Positions 1 through 8,266 of a stretch of DNA of 64,000 nucleotides are shown here, in pieces. The notes beneath the pieces were generated by a model. It saw only the letters and a list, made by a program, of their open reading frames with translations. It was not told the DNA's origin and ran no database searches. The stretch is taken from NCBI GenBank assembly GCA_016713825.1, contig JADJOJ010000007.1, forward strand, positions 62,001 to 126,000, read 5' to 3'. Each line of letters starts with the position of its first letter. The stretch's first letter is position 1. Source of the stretch: Candidatus Leptofilum gracile. Lineage in GTDB: Bacteria > Chloroflexota > Anaerolineae > Promineifilales > Promineifilaceae. Position numbers and translations under genes: made by a program.

Positions 1-1
1 C

Positions 2-1639
2 TGCCCCGTGCTGGTTGCCATCGACTCAGGCGAGCGCTTTCGCACGCTGATGCAAAAGGTAGCGGCAGAAATGAAACAGCTGCTGCTGCATTACCGGCAC
101 GGAGCCAGCCAGGCAACCGCAGCCCTCGGTTTAGAGACGATGTTTAGTTTTGTGCAACGGCCGTCTCTCACCCTCGACAGCCAGCAAATCCCGCACCAAA
201 TCATCCACCCCGGCACCGGCAGCGAACGGCTGGCGCTGCACATCCACCACCTGGCCGATGACAACAGCTACGATCTCTACCTGGATTTGCACCACGACGT
301 TTTTAACCAGGCTCAGATGGCGCATGCCCGGCAGACGGTGCTGGCGCTCGTCGCCGCTTTGTTGGCCGACCCCGCCGCGCCCATCACCGCCTGCGCCTTG
401 CCCTGGCCCATCCCTGAAGCAGCGCCGCCCACCTTCCCGGCGAAGCCACCCGCTTACGAACCACCGCGCACCCCCATCGAAGGCGTGCTGCAACAAATCT
501 GGCAAGAGGTGCTGGCCCGTTCGCCCATTGGCATCCACGATGATTTTTTTGCCCTCGGTGGCGAATCGTGGCAGGCGCTGCGCTTTTTGGGCCGTTTTGC
601 CGCCGAAACGGGGCTCACGCTGCCGCTGTCTGCGCTGATTAGCGGCAGCACCATTGCCGGGTTGGCTCGCCTGCTAGAGCAGCCCGTACCAGCCAGCAAC
701 GTCATTCAACTGCGAGCCGGTGCGCCCACGGTGCCGCCATTCTTTTTTGTGCCGGGTGCGGCGGGCAACACCCTGGCGGTGCATCGCCTGGCGCAAAAAA
801 TGTCGCCAAACCAGCCCATCTACACCTTCCAAATGCCCACGCTAGACCCAGAAAATTTACCTCCAGCCACGGTGCCCCTGCTGGCCCGCCATTACCTGGA
901 TGCCATTTTGACGGTGCAGCCGCACGGCCCGTATTACCTGGGCGGCTACTCGGCGGGTGGTTTTTTTGCTTATGAACTGGCCCAGCAGCTAGAAGCTCGG
1001 GGGGAAACTGTACGCTTTGTGGCGGTTATTGATATGCCCGCAGCCAATCCGGCCTGGAAAATTTGGTGGCGACTGTCTCGTCTGGTGGCGGCGCTTTTGC
1101 ACTTGTCCGACGCGCAGCATGAGCGACTTTACCTGCTGGGCCGGGATGGTTGGAACCGGGCCGCATTTTTTTGGGTGCTGGGGTTCCGGCGTGGATTGGG
1201 CCAGCTGGGGCAGCGGCTCTGGCATATCTGGCAGATGCCACGCGCCCAAAAATGGCAGCGCCTGCGGCAAAAATTGCACCTCGCGCTGCCAGAACGCGTC
1301 CCTGGGCCAGATTTTATCGCGCGGGATATGGATCCCAGCGGCCTGTTCGACCCACGGGCGCGCACCCTGTTTGGCCTGTACGATCGGGCCATTCGGCAAT
1401 ATTTGCCTGCGCCGTATGCTGGTTGTGTAACGTTGGTGAGGTGTCCGGTGGGATACGGCCGTAAAGAACTCCGCTCCCCCTATCCCCATTACGGCTGGGG
1501 CAAGCTGGCCGAAAAAGTGGTTGTGCATGAGGTGGCCGCGCCGGGCCACCTGGCCTTGATGCAGGAACCGGCCGTTGGTGAAGTCGGCAAAATCATCCAG
1601 GCCGCGTTAACAAGCGCAATCGCAGGAGGTGGCGAGTGA
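2..1639 (+). CDS. Nonribosomal peptide synthetase C-terminal part (condensation end, carrier, thioesterase); 5' truncated
   Basis: The reading frame is open to the window edge, so the N-terminus is missing. Residues (from the GTG at 8) about 1-125 look like the second half of a condensation domain. A carrier domain follows at about 155-225, with the phosphopantetheine serine in GGESW (about residue 187). A type I thioesterase follows, with nucleophile motif GYSAG (Ser about 315) and a likely catalytic His in PGHLALM near the end. It would condense and then release a peptide or acyl product. No adenylation domain lies between the condensation and carrier parts, so the substrate may be loaded by another protein, plausibly the separate AMP ligase at 2235. 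The genes downstream on the same strand (ACP, ligase, amidotransferase) support a natural-product cluster. Domain assignment is confident; the product is unknown. Confidence 0.85.
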   Translation, partial: CPVLVAIDSGERFRTLMQKVAAEMKQLLLHYRHGASQATAALGLETMFSFVQRPSLTLDSQQIPHQIIHPGTGSERLALHIHHLADDNSYDLYLDLHHDVFNQAQMAHARQTVLALVAALLADPAAPITACALPWPIPEAAPPTFPAKPPAYEPPRTPIEGVLQQIWQEVLARSPIGIHDDFFALGGESWQALRFLGRFAAETGLTLPLSALISGSTIAGLARLLEQPVPASNVIQLRAGAPTVPPFFFVPGAAGNTLAVHRLAQKMSPNQPIYTFQMPTLDPENLPPATVPLLARHYLDAILTVQPHGPYYLGGYSAGGFFAYELAQQLEARGETVRFVAVIDMPAANPAWKIWWRLSRLVAALLHLSDAQHERLYLLGRDGWNRAAFFWVLGFRRGLGQLGQRLWHIWQMPRAQKWQRLRQKLHLALPERVPGPDFIARDMDPSGLFDPRARTLFGLYDRAIRQYLPAPYAGCVTLVRCPVGYGRKELRSPYPHYGWGKLAEKVVVHEVAAPGHLALMQEPAVGEVGKIIQAALTSAIAGGGE

Positions 1640-1692
1640 GCCTGTGCACCCAAATCGTAGGTCGGATTGCCAAGCCAGCCCTCATTTACCAA

Positions 1693-1735
1693 GGAGACGA
1701 CACCGGCTGTCGCCGACCACCATGAATAAAAATCA
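1693..1735 (+). repeat. Dispersed intergenic repeat, copy R1 (divergent)
   Basis: It begins GGAGACGAC, has a variable middle, and ends CACCATGAATAAAAA. Three further copies lie at 1819, 6999 (minus strand) and 44523. It sits in the 280-base gap between the NRPS gene and the ACP gene. Short words built from CAGATT and CGCAGATT follow it, and recur near 6890, 44565 and 63730. No gene is visible in this gap. Confidence 0.5.
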
Positions 1736-1818
1736 GCAGATTTCGCAGATTAACAAGATTTTTATCCGCGTAAATCCGCGTAATCCGCAGCCTATTTTCT
1801 AAGAATTACTTTATACGA

Positions 1819-1858
1819 GGAGACGACCTGAGCGCGAACTCAACACCATGAATGAAAA
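1819..1858 (+). repeat. Dispersed intergenic repeat, copy R2
   Basis: GGAGACGACC, then a small hairpin (TGAGC...ACTCA), then CACCATGAATGAAAA. This is nearly identical to R3 (minus strand, 6999-7038) and R4 (44523-44562). It ends about 60 bases upstream of the ACP start. Confidence 0.6.
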
Positions 1859-1876
1859 GAACAGATTAACACAGAT

Positions 1877-1896
1877 GGTCGGATTATCAATCCGCC
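1877..1896. repeat. REP-like palindrome with GGTCGGATT arms, imperfect copy
   Basis: GGTCGGATT and AATCCGCC face each other across a short loop, giving a nearly perfect hairpin. A perfect version lies at 6973-6993 and a half copy near 1660-1676. All three sit next to copies of the GGAGAC repeat. Confidence 0.5.
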
Positions 1897-1919
1897 AACA
1901 ATGACACGGGAGTTTGGAT

Positions 1920-2177
1920 ATGTCTGTAAAAGAGCAAATTCGGCAGTTTGTGGCTGAAAACTTTCTGTTTAGGCCAGATGGCTTCAATTTGAGCGATGAC
2001 GCCTCGTTTTTAGATGAGGGAGTGGTGGATTCTACCGGCACGCTGGAACTGGTGCTGTTTGTTGAAGAGACGTTTGGCATCACTGTCGCCGATACAGAAA
2101 TTGAGCCGGAGAATTTTGACTCTGTCAACAAGCTGGCGGCGTACATTGCGCGTAAAAGTGCGTCCATTGCCGCTTAG
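1920..2177 (+). CDS. Acyl carrier protein
   Basis: An 85-residue stand-alone carrier protein. The phosphopantetheine attachment serine is in GVVDST (about residue 39), followed by the acidic helix II typical of carriers (LVLFVEETFGI). It would carry an acyl or aminoacyl thioester for the enzymes around it. I start it at ATG 1920, with GGGAG about 8 bases upstream, and not at the TTG two codons earlier. It lies between the NRPS tail and an AMP ligase on the same strand; the ligase is the obvious loading enzyme. Such ACP/AMP-ligase/asparagine-synthase sets are known from lipopeptide and exosortase-associated clusters, but which one this represents cannot be told here. Confidence 0.88.
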   Translation: MSVKEQIRQFVAENFLFRPDGFNLSDDASFLDEGVVDSTGTLELVLFVEETFGITVADTEIEPENFDSVNKLAAYIARKSASIAA

Positions 2178-2234
2178 TTTGGGGGAGTAGAGAGTAGAGA
2201 TTGGTCAATCTCCACTCTTCAATTCGGGGGAACG

Positions 2235-3752
2235 ATGCAGCTTGTACACTCTTTTCTGGAAGACAGTGCGGCGCGGATGCCAGGTAAGCTGGCGCTGGTT
2301 TGCGGCGAGGCGCGGTTGACCTATGCGGAAATTGAGGCGATGGCCAACCGGCTGGCCCAGGCGCTGGTGGCTCATGGGGTGGGGCGGGGCGACCGGGTGC
2401 TGCTTTTTTTGCCAAACTGTGTGGAGCTGGTGGTGGGCATTTTTGCTACGCTGAAGGCAAATGCGGTGTTTGTACCCGTCAATCATTCCACCAAGGCGGA
2501 AAAATTGCGCTTTTTGGCTCACGATTGCCGGGCGGCGGGGTTGATAACGGGGCAGCGGCAGGCAGAAACGGCCGTTTCCCTCCAGCCCACCATCCCCAGC
2601 CTCAAAACCATCGTGGTGGTGGGGGATGCCGTGCCGGATGGCTGCCTCTCTTTTGCCGGGATTCAGGAGACGTTTGCGGCGGAACGGCCGTCTGCCCAAA
2701 CCATCGACCAGGATTTGGCCTGCCTCATTTACACCTCCGGCAGCACAGGAGAGCCCAAAGGCGTGATGTCGGCGCACCACAATGTGGTTTTTGCCGCCGC
2801 CTCCATCATCAGCTACCTGCAAAATCAGCCCGACGACATTGTGCTAAACGTGCTGCCGCTCTCGTTTGATTACGGCCTCTACCAACTGCTGATGACCTTC
2901 AAATTCGGTGGCACGCTCGTTTTGGAGCGTTCATTTGCCTACCCGGCCCACATTCTCAAGCGGCTGGTGGCCGAAAAGGTGACCGGTTTTCCGCTGGTGC
3001 CCACCATCGCCGCCATCCTGTTGCAGCTGGACCTGAGCCCGTACGATTTTTCTAATCTGCGCTACCTTACCAATACGGCCGCGGCCCTCTCGCCAAGCCA
3101 CATCACCGCCCTGCAAGAGAAGTTCCCTGCGGCGACGCTCTTCTCCATGTATGGCCTCACCGAGACAAAGCGCACGCTTTACCTGCCACCAGAGCAGCTG
3201 GCCATCCGGCCCGGCTCGGTAGGGGTTGCTATTCCCGGTACAGAGGTGTGGCTGGAGGATGAGGCGGGCAGGCGGCTTGGCCCTGGCGAAATTGGCGAGC
3301 TGGTGATTCGGGGCAGCCACGTGATGCGCGGCTACTGGGAGCGCCCGGAGGCAAGCGCGGCCCGGTTCCGGCCTGGCGCTATTCCGGGCGAACGGCTTTG
3401 CTACAGCGGTGATTTATTTCGCGTAGACAGTGACGGGTATTACTATTTCATCGGTCGCAAAGATGACATCATCAAAAGCCGGGGGGAGAAAGTTGCGCCA
3501 AAGGAGATTGAAAACGTGCTGTGTGGCCTGAGTGGGGTGGTGGAAACGGCCGTTATCGGCATCCCAGACCCCATTTTGGGGGAAGCGATCAAAGCCTTTG
3601 TCGTGGCCAAAGATGCGTCGCTTACCGAGCAGGACGTTTTGCGCTACTGCCGCCAGCATTTGGAAGAGTTTATGGTGCCACAGCAGATTGCCTTTTGCGC
3701 GGCGCTGCCCAAATCCAGCAACGGTAAGATTGCCAAAAAGGAGCTGAAGTAA
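2235..3752 (+). CDS. AMP-forming acyl- or aminoacyl ligase (stand-alone adenylation enzyme)
   Basis: A 505-residue member of the ANL superfamily. It activates a carboxylic acid as the adenylate and transfers it to a thiol, here probably the ACP just upstream. Visible core motifs are the P-loop YTSGSTGEPKG (about 166-176), SMYGLTET, YSGDLF, the hinge region IKSRGEKVAPKEIE, and the C-terminal lysine motif SSNGKIAKKEL. The length is normal for the family. The start is ATG 2235 after GGGGGAAC. The stop codon overlaps the start of asnB by one base, so translation of the two is probably coupled. Substrate specificity cannot be read from the sequence. It resembles acyl-CoA ligases of exosortase-type clusters as well as free NRPS adenylation domains. 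Confidence 0.9.
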   Translation: MQLVHSFLEDSAARMPGKLALVCGEARLTYAEIEAMANRLAQALVAHGVGRGDRVLLFLPNCVELVVGIFATLKANAVFVPVNHSTKAEKLRFLAHDCRAAGLITGQRQAETAVSLQPTIPSLKTIVVVGDAVPDGCLSFAGIQETFAAERPSAQTIDQDLACLIYTSGSTGEPKGVMSAHHNVVFAAASIISYLQNQPDDIVLNVLPLSFDYGLYQLLMTFKFGGTLVLERSFAYPAHILKRLVAEKVTGFPLVPTIAAILLQLDLSPYDFSNLRYLTNTAAALSPSHITALQEKFPAATLFSMYGLTETKRTLYLPPEQLAIRPGSVGVAIPGTEVWLEDEAGRRLGPGEIGELVIRGSHVMRGYWERPEASAARFRPGAIPGERLCYSGDLFRVDSDGYYYFIGRKDDIIKSRGEKVAPKEIENVLCGLSGVVETAVIGIPDPILGEAIKAFVVAKDASLTEQDVLRYCRQHLEEFMVPQQIAFCAALPKSSNGKIAKKELK

Positions 3753-5758
3753 TGTGCGGCATTGCTGGCATTGTGTCGCTGGGGCAGCCAGAGCCCATTT
3801 GCCCAGAAAGGCTGGGGCGCATGGTGGCCACGCTGCGCCATCGCGGGCCAGACGAGTCGGGGCTGTACTTTTTTGAGGATGTGGCGGCCAGTGTGGGGCT
3901 GGGGCATGCCCGGCTGAGCATCATCGATCTGGTCAGTGGGCAGCAGCCGCTGAGCAATGAAGATGGCACGCTCTGGATTACCTACAATGGCGAAATTTTC
4001 AACTATCGTGAGCTGCGGGCCGAACTGGAAGCCACACACGTTTTCGCCACAGATAGCGACACAGAATTGATTGTGCATCTGTACGAGACGTACGGTGCAG
4101 ACTGCTTGCCGCGGCTAAATGGCCAGTTTGCCTTTGCCATTTGGGACGAGCGGGCGCAGCGGCTGTTTGTGGCGCGAGATAGATTGGGGATACGGCCGTT
4201 CTTCTACACCATTTACCACCACCAGCTCTTCTTTGCTTCAGAGATGAAAGCGATTTTGGCGGTGCTGCCAGAGGTGCCCCCCATTGATTTAACCACGCTA
4301 GACCAGATTTTTACCTGCTGGAGTCCGCTGCCGCCGCGCACCATTTTTGCCGGTATTCAAACGCTGCCGCCCGGCCATTTTATGTGGGTGCAGCAGGGGC
4401 AACTGCACATTGAGCCGTATTGGCAGCTGGAATTTCCCATCGAACCAAACTGGGACGGCCGTACTGTGGCCGAAACGGCCGTTCAGCTGCGCAGCCTGCT
4501 CACAGAGGCCACCCGGCTGCGCCTGCGCGCCGATGTGCCCGTAGGGGCGTACCTCAGCGGCGGATTGGACTCCTCGGCCATTACCGCGCTGCTTTACCGC
4601 GAACTCGGCCAGCGGCTGGAGACGTTTTCTATTGCCTTCACCGACAGCGTGTTTGATGAAAGCCGCTTCCAGCAGCAGATGGCTGCCTATCTGGGTACCG
4701 GCCATCACGTGCTCACCTGCACCCATGCCGATGTAGGCCGGGCTTTCCCAGACGTGATTTGGCACACAGAAACACCCATCTTGCGCACCTCGCCCGTGCC
4801 ACTTTATTTGTTGTCTGATTTTGTGCGGCGCGGCGGCATCAAGGTGGTCCTGACGGGGGAAGGCGCGGATGAGTTTTTGGGCGGTTACAACATCTTCAAA
4901 GAGGCGCTCGTCCGCCGCTTTTGGGCGCGGCAGCCAGAGTCGGCAATACGGCCGCTTCTGCTCAAAAAACTTTACAATTATGTGCCTAACCTGGATAACG
5001 CCGCTTACCTGACCCAATTTTTTGGGCACCGATTGGGGGAAACGGCCGTTCCCCACTACTCGCATCTGCTGCGCTGGCGCAACGGGGCGCGGCACCGGCG
5101 GCTGTTCACGCCCGAAGTGCAGCAGGCCATCGGCGCAGAACAACCGCTGCCCGATTTGCCGCTGCCAGCCCACTTTGGCCGCTGGTCGCCGCTGGCTCAG
5201 GCCCAATTTTGGGAGATTCGCATTTTCCTGGCCGAATATTTGCTTTCATCGCAGGGAGACCGGATGGCGATGGCCCACGCCGTCGAAGGGCGTTTTCCTT
5301 TTTTGGACCACAACGTGGTTGAATTTTGCAACCAGCTGCCGACCGACTTTAAGCTGCGCGGCCTGAACGAGAAGTTCATCCTGAAGCAGGCGGTGCGCGA
5401 CTTGCTGCCCCCGGAAATTTGGCAGCGGCAGAAACGGCCGTATCGCGCCCCCATTCACCGCAGCTTTTTCCCAGAAAGACGGCCGTTGGCTTGGGTGGCC
5501 GAGATGCTCGCGCCGCAAAAAATTGCCGAGGTGGGCATCTTTCAGCCGCAGGCAGTTGAGGCGCTGGTGAAAAAAGTGGTGCGCTTTGGCAGCCTGGGCG
5601 AGGTGGACGAGATGGCGCTGGCCGGGATTTTGTCTACGCAGCTGGTGCATCATCATTTTGTGGCGGGTGGAGGAACGGCCGTTGCCCCACAGCCAGCTAC
5701 CAATCAAAAAATCATCCGGCATGGCCAAATTGGTTACGAAAAAATGGAACATGGATAA
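3752..5758 (+). CDS. asnB: Asparagine synthase (glutamine-hydrolysing), class II amidotransferase
   Basis: A 668-residue two-domain enzyme. The N-terminal glutaminase has the nucleophile Cys2 directly after the start (MCGIAGIVS). The C-terminal synthetase has the ATP pyrophosphatase loop SGGLDSS at about residue 268. Ammonia released from glutamine travels to an adenylated carboxylate and forms an amide. Because it sits in a natural-product operon (ACP, AMP ligase, NRPS tail), it more likely amidates a pathway intermediate, or performs an asparagine-synthase-type cyclisation, than makes free asparagine. It starts one base inside the upstream stop codon. About 25 residues at the C-terminus extend past the usual end. 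Confidence 0.92.
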   Translation: MCGIAGIVSLGQPEPICPERLGRMVATLRHRGPDESGLYFFEDVAASVGLGHARLSIIDLVSGQQPLSNEDGTLWITYNGEIFNYRELRAELEATHVFATDSDTELIVHLYETYGADCLPRLNGQFAFAIWDERAQRLFVARDRLGIRPFFYTIYHHQLFFASEMKAILAVLPEVPPIDLTTLDQIFTCWSPLPPRTIFAGIQTLPPGHFMWVQQGQLHIEPYWQLEFPIEPNWDGRTVAETAVQLRSLLTEATRLRLRADVPVGAYLSGGLDSSAITALLYRELGQRLETFSIAFTDSVFDESRFQQQMAAYLGTGHHVLTCTHADVGRAFPDVIWHTETPILRTSPVPLYLLSDFVRRGGIKVVLTGEGADEFLGGYNIFKEALVRRFWARQPESAIRPLLLKKLYNYVPNLDNAAYLTQFFGHRLGETAVPHYSHLLRWRNGARHRRLFTPEVQQAIGAEQPLPDLPLPAHFGRWSPLAQAQFWEIRIFLAEYLLSSQGDRMAMAHAVEGRFPFLDHNVVEFCNQLPTDFKLRGLNEKFILKQAVRDLLPPEIWQRQKRPYRAPIHRSFFPERRPLAWVAEMLAPQKIAEVGIFQPQAVEALVKKVVRFGSLGEVDEMALAGILSTQLVHHHFVAGGGTAVAPQPATNQKIIRHGQIGYEKMEHG

Positions 5759-5775
5759 ACAGTGTGGAGCTTTAG

Positions 5776-6765
5776 ATGTGTACAAAAAAAGCAGCATTTC
5801 ATCGAAATATTTTAGAGATTGATCCAGCAAAAGAAGTTGAGCGCATTGTGGAGCGGTTACACCGCGATATTTTTCATCTGCTCAAGCGGAAGGGAGGCGT
5901 GCTGGGTGTCAGCGGCGGTGTCGATTCGGCCGTGGTGCTGGCGCTGGCCGTGCGGGCGATGCCGCCCAACCGGCTGGTTGCGTTGCTGCTGCCAGAGCGG
6001 GAATCCAGCCCAGAGAGCCTGCTGCTGGGTCGCCAGGTGTGCCGCCAGTTTGGCGTAACGCCGCTGGTAGAGGACATCAGCGAACCGCTGTACGGCTTTG
6101 GCAGCTACCGGCGGCGGGATGAGGCTGTGCGCGCGGTTTTTCCTGAATACGACAGCAGTTACCGGCTCAAAATCACCCTGCCTGCCGATTTGCTAGACAG
6201 CGACACGCTGAATTTTTACACCGTCACCATTGTTAGCCCGGAAGGTGAGGAAAAAAGTGAAAGATTACGGCCGTCTCACCTGCGCCAAATCATTGCCGCC
6301 ACCAACTTTAAGCAGCGCAGCCGGGCCGCCATGCTCTACTACCATGCAGAACTGCACGACTTTGCTGTCATCGGCACGCCGCAAAAAAATGAGCACGACC
6401 AGGGCTTTTTTGTGAAGTACGGCGACAGCGCCATGGACGTGCAGCCGATTGGCCATCTGTACAAAACCCAGGTTTACCAGCTGGCCGAGTACCTGAACAT
6501 TCCCGAAGCAATCTGCAGCCGCCCACCCACGTCGGACACCTACAGCGCCGCCAGCACGCAGCAAGAGTTCTTCTTCCGCCTGCCGTTTGAGCTGATGGAT
6601 TTAATCTGGTATGGCCTGAGCCACGAGATTGCTGCCGAGGTGGTGGCGCGTGAGCTGAATTTGCAGCCGGAGCAGGTGAACCGCGTCTACGCCGACTTGC
6701 AGCGCAAGCAGCGTACCACTCACTATCTGCGCACGCCACCGCTGGGTTTGTTCGACGAACTGTAA
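5776..6765 (+). CDS. NAD synthase-like ATP-dependent amide-forming enzyme
   Basis: A 329-residue protein with the PP-loop SGGVDSA at about residue 46 and the NadE-type stretches GTPQKNEHDQGFFVKYGD and PTSDTYSAAS. It matches ammonia-dependent NAD synthase without the N-terminal nitrilase (glutaminase) domain. The canonical reaction adenylates deamido-NAD and aminates it to NAD. The start is ATG 5776 with GGAG seven bases upstream, 17 bases after asnB, so it is probably co-transcribed. The position suggests either a housekeeping nadE caught in the operon or a relative recruited to amidate the pathway product. An insertion of about 30 residues follows the PP-loop region (DSSYRLKITLPADLLDSDTL), which could reflect a different substrate. 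Confidence 0.8.
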   Translation: MCTKKAAFHRNILEIDPAKEVERIVERLHRDIFHLLKRKGGVLGVSGGVDSAVVLALAVRAMPPNRLVALLLPERESSPESLLLGRQVCRQFGVTPLVEDISEPLYGFGSYRRRDEAVRAVFPEYDSSYRLKITLPADLLDSDTLNFYTVTIVSPEGEEKSERLRPSHLRQIIAATNFKQRSRAAMLYYHAELHDFAVIGTPQKNEHDQGFFVKYGDSAMDVQPIGHLYKTQVYQLAEYLNIPEAICSRPPTSDTYSAASTQQEFFFRLPFELMDLIWYGLSHEIAAEVVARELNLQPEQVNRVYADLQRKQRTTHYLRTPPLGLFDEL

Positions 6766-6810
6766 AAAATCTAGGCTCTTTGGGAATTCAGGGGGTTTAC
6801 AGCCTGTGAT

Positions 6811-6854
6811 GCGTGAAACGTGAAACGTGACCAGAGAGGCATCACGTTTCACGC
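6811..6854. terminator. Inverted repeat downstream of the NAD synthase-like gene
   Basis: GCGTGAAACGTGA (6811-6823) is perfectly complementary to TCACGTTTCACGC (6842-6854), a 13-bp stem. It lies 45 bases after the stop codon. No T-run follows, so it may stabilise the 3' end or be a REP-type element, not a classic terminator. Confidence 0.45.
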
Positions 6855-6972
6855 CAGACCCCACGAAATCCTGAAGACCCAAAATCTACAGATTACGCAG
6901 AGAAATCAGGAGAAATCTGCTGATTTTTCATCTACGGTGGTGCGCCAACTCATGAAATCTCCTTCGTATGTG

Positions 6973-6993
6973 GGTCGGATTGGCAATCCGACC
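6973..6993. repeat. REP-like palindrome with GGTCGGATT arms, perfect copy
   Basis: A perfect 10-bp inverted repeat (GGTCGGATTG facing CAATCCGACC) around one central base. It abuts the minus-strand R3 repeat. Imperfect copies lie at 1877 and about 1660. The 315-base gap 6766-7080 holds only this, R3, the 6811 inverted repeat and CAGATT-type words; no gene is visible. Confidence 0.6.
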
Positions 6994-6998
6994 TACGA

Positions 6999-7038
6999 TT
7001 TTCATTCATGGTGTTGAGCGTGCGCTCATCAAGTCTCC
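6999..7038 (-). repeat. Dispersed intergenic repeat, copy R3
   Basis: Read on the minus strand it runs GGAGACTTGATGAGC, then a hairpin (TGAGCGCACGCTCA), then CACCATGAATGAAAA. Apart from a few bases it equals R4 at 44523. It lies just upstream of prmC but points away from it. Confidence 0.6.
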
Positions 7039-7080
7039 TCTGTGAATCTCTGTGTTCTGCTTTTAAGAAAGGTGTTGATC

Positions 7081-7968
7081 ATGTTTGAATTCATTTACCA
7101 TTTACACCAAAAATTTACTGAGGCAGGTCTGGCCGACCCGCTGCAAGAGACGCTGAATTTGTGCGATATTTTGTCTGGCGGGGCGCTGCGAGGGCTAGAC
7201 GGCCGTTCCCCCACCCAAATTACGCCCCAAGTCAGCCTGGAGGAGATTGTGCAGCAAAGGCAGCAGGGGGTGCCGTTGGCCTACATTTTGCAGCAGACGG
7301 TGTTTATGGGACGGCCGTTCATCTGCACCCCCGCCACCCTTATCCCCCGCGCCGAAACGGAACTGCTGGTGCGCACCGTGCTCCGCCACGCTGCCACCCT
7401 GCCGCATGATGATTTGGTCATTGTGGACGTGGGCACCGGCAGTGGCAACATTGCTGTCTCGCTGGCGCTGGCGCTGCCAAACAGCCGCGTCTTTGCCCTG
7501 GACATCAGCCCCGAAGCAGCGGCCCGCGCCCAGGAGCACGTGGTGCAATACAATTTGCAAGGGCGCGTTACCGTGGGCATTGGCGATCTGTTTGCGCCGA
7601 TTGCCAAACTTGGTTTGGAAAAGCAGGTAGACGTTGTGGTGTGCAATCCGCCCTACATTCCCTCTGGTTCTTTAGAGAAGCTGTCGGCCGAGATAACGGC
7701 CCATGAGCCGCGGGTGGCGCTGGATGCGGGACCGTATGGGATCAATATTTTTCGGCGGCTGGTGCAGGAGGCACAGACCTTTTTGCGGCCGGGCGGCGTG
7801 TTGGCCTTTGAATTTGGTGTGGGGCAGGCGACGTTGGTTGAGAAGCTGCTACAAAAAAAGGGGGGCTACACTCAGATGCAGACGGTGAATGATCAGTTGG
7901 GGATGGCCCGGGTGTTTGTGGCGGAAACGGCGGATAGCGAAGAGTTCGCAGGTTTACCAGATGATTGA
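7081..7968 (+). CDS. prmC: Peptide chain release factor N5-glutamine methyltransferase
   Basis: A 295-residue SAM-dependent methyltransferase that methylates the glutamine of the GGQ motif in release factors RF1 and RF2. It shows the SAM-binding glycine loop VDVGTGSGNIAVSLA, the DIS motif after the next strand, and the catalytic NPPY signature (VCNPPYIPSG, about residue 190). An N-terminal helical domain precedes these. The start is ATG 7081, with GAAAGG eight bases upstream; an in-frame TTG at 7042 is less likely. prfA, the usual neighbour, is not in the window. It is transcribed toward the tRNA-Gly gene and ends in a terminator shared with it. Confidence 0.93.
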   Translation: MFEFIYHLHQKFTEAGLADPLQETLNLCDILSGGALRGLDGRSPTQITPQVSLEEIVQQRQQGVPLAYILQQTVFMGRPFICTPATLIPRAETELLVRTVLRHAATLPHDDLVIVDVGTGSGNIAVSLALALPNSRVFALDISPEAAARAQEHVVQYNLQGRVTVGIGDLFAPIAKLGLEKQVDVVVCNPPYIPSGSLEKLSAEITAHEPRVALDAGPYGINIFRRLVQEAQTFLRPGGVLAFEFGVGQATLVEKLLQKKGGYTQMQTVNDQLGMARVFVAETADSEEFAGLPDD

Positions 7969-7975
7969 TCCACAA

Positions 7976-8003
7976 AAAAAGAGGCCTCAACTGGCCTCTT
8001 TTT
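7976..8003. terminator. Bidirectional rho-independent terminator between prmC and tRNA-Gly
   Basis: AAAAAGAGGCC and GGCCTCTTTTT form an 11-bp perfect stem around a 6-base loop, with A- and T-runs on the two sides. It can end both prmC (+) and the tRNA (-). Confidence 0.85.
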
Positions 8004-8007
8004 ATAG

Positions 8008-8078
8008 AGCGGGCACCGGGAATCGAACCCGGACTGGTTGCTTGGGAAGCAATCGTGATACCGTTTCACCATGCCCGC
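8008..8078 (-). tRNA. tRNA-Gly, anticodon CCC
   Basis: On the minus strand the 71-base sequence folds as a cloverleaf. The acceptor arms are GCGGGCA and TGCCCGC with discriminator T. The anticodon loop is TTCCCAA (anticodon CCC, reads GGG). The T arm is CCGGG-TTCGATT-CCCGG. The 27-43 pair of the anticodon stem is an A.C mismatch. CCA is not encoded. A consensus promoter lies 13 bases upstream and a strong terminator follows. Confidence 0.93.
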
Positions 8079-8090
8079 TAACGAAGGGGA

Positions 8091-8119
8091 ATTATAGTCT
8101 CGTGGCAATTAAGTGTCAA
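8091..8119 (-). promoter_or_regulatory. Sigma-70-type promoter of tRNA-Gly
   Basis: On the minus strand TTGACA (8119-8114), a 17-base spacer, and TATAAT (8096-8091): both boxes match consensus perfectly. The -10 box ends 13 bases before the tRNA. Confidence 0.9.
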
Positions 8120-8143
8120 ATTATGGAAACGGCCGTATTTCCC

Positions 8144-8171
8144 TTGCACCCCCTCATTTTCCGCTTATAAT
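8144..8171 (+). promoter_or_regulatory. Promoter of the response regulator gene at 8267
   Basis: TTGCAC, a 16-base spacer, and a perfect TATAAT at 8166-8171. This would leave a leader of about 90 bases before ATG 8267. Confidence 0.55.
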
Positions 8172-8266
8172 GACACCTTCACAATGTTAAATTTTTCTGT
8201 CAATTGAATGTTCGCAAAGCCGCAATCTGTTGCAGATGGAGCAAATTGACTTGTAGAGGTTGATGT

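Noticed and set aside
131..1549. Long minus-strand open frames opposite the NRPS gene
   Set aside because: They are shadows of a GC-rich gene on the other strand; no ribosome sites and no recognisable domains.
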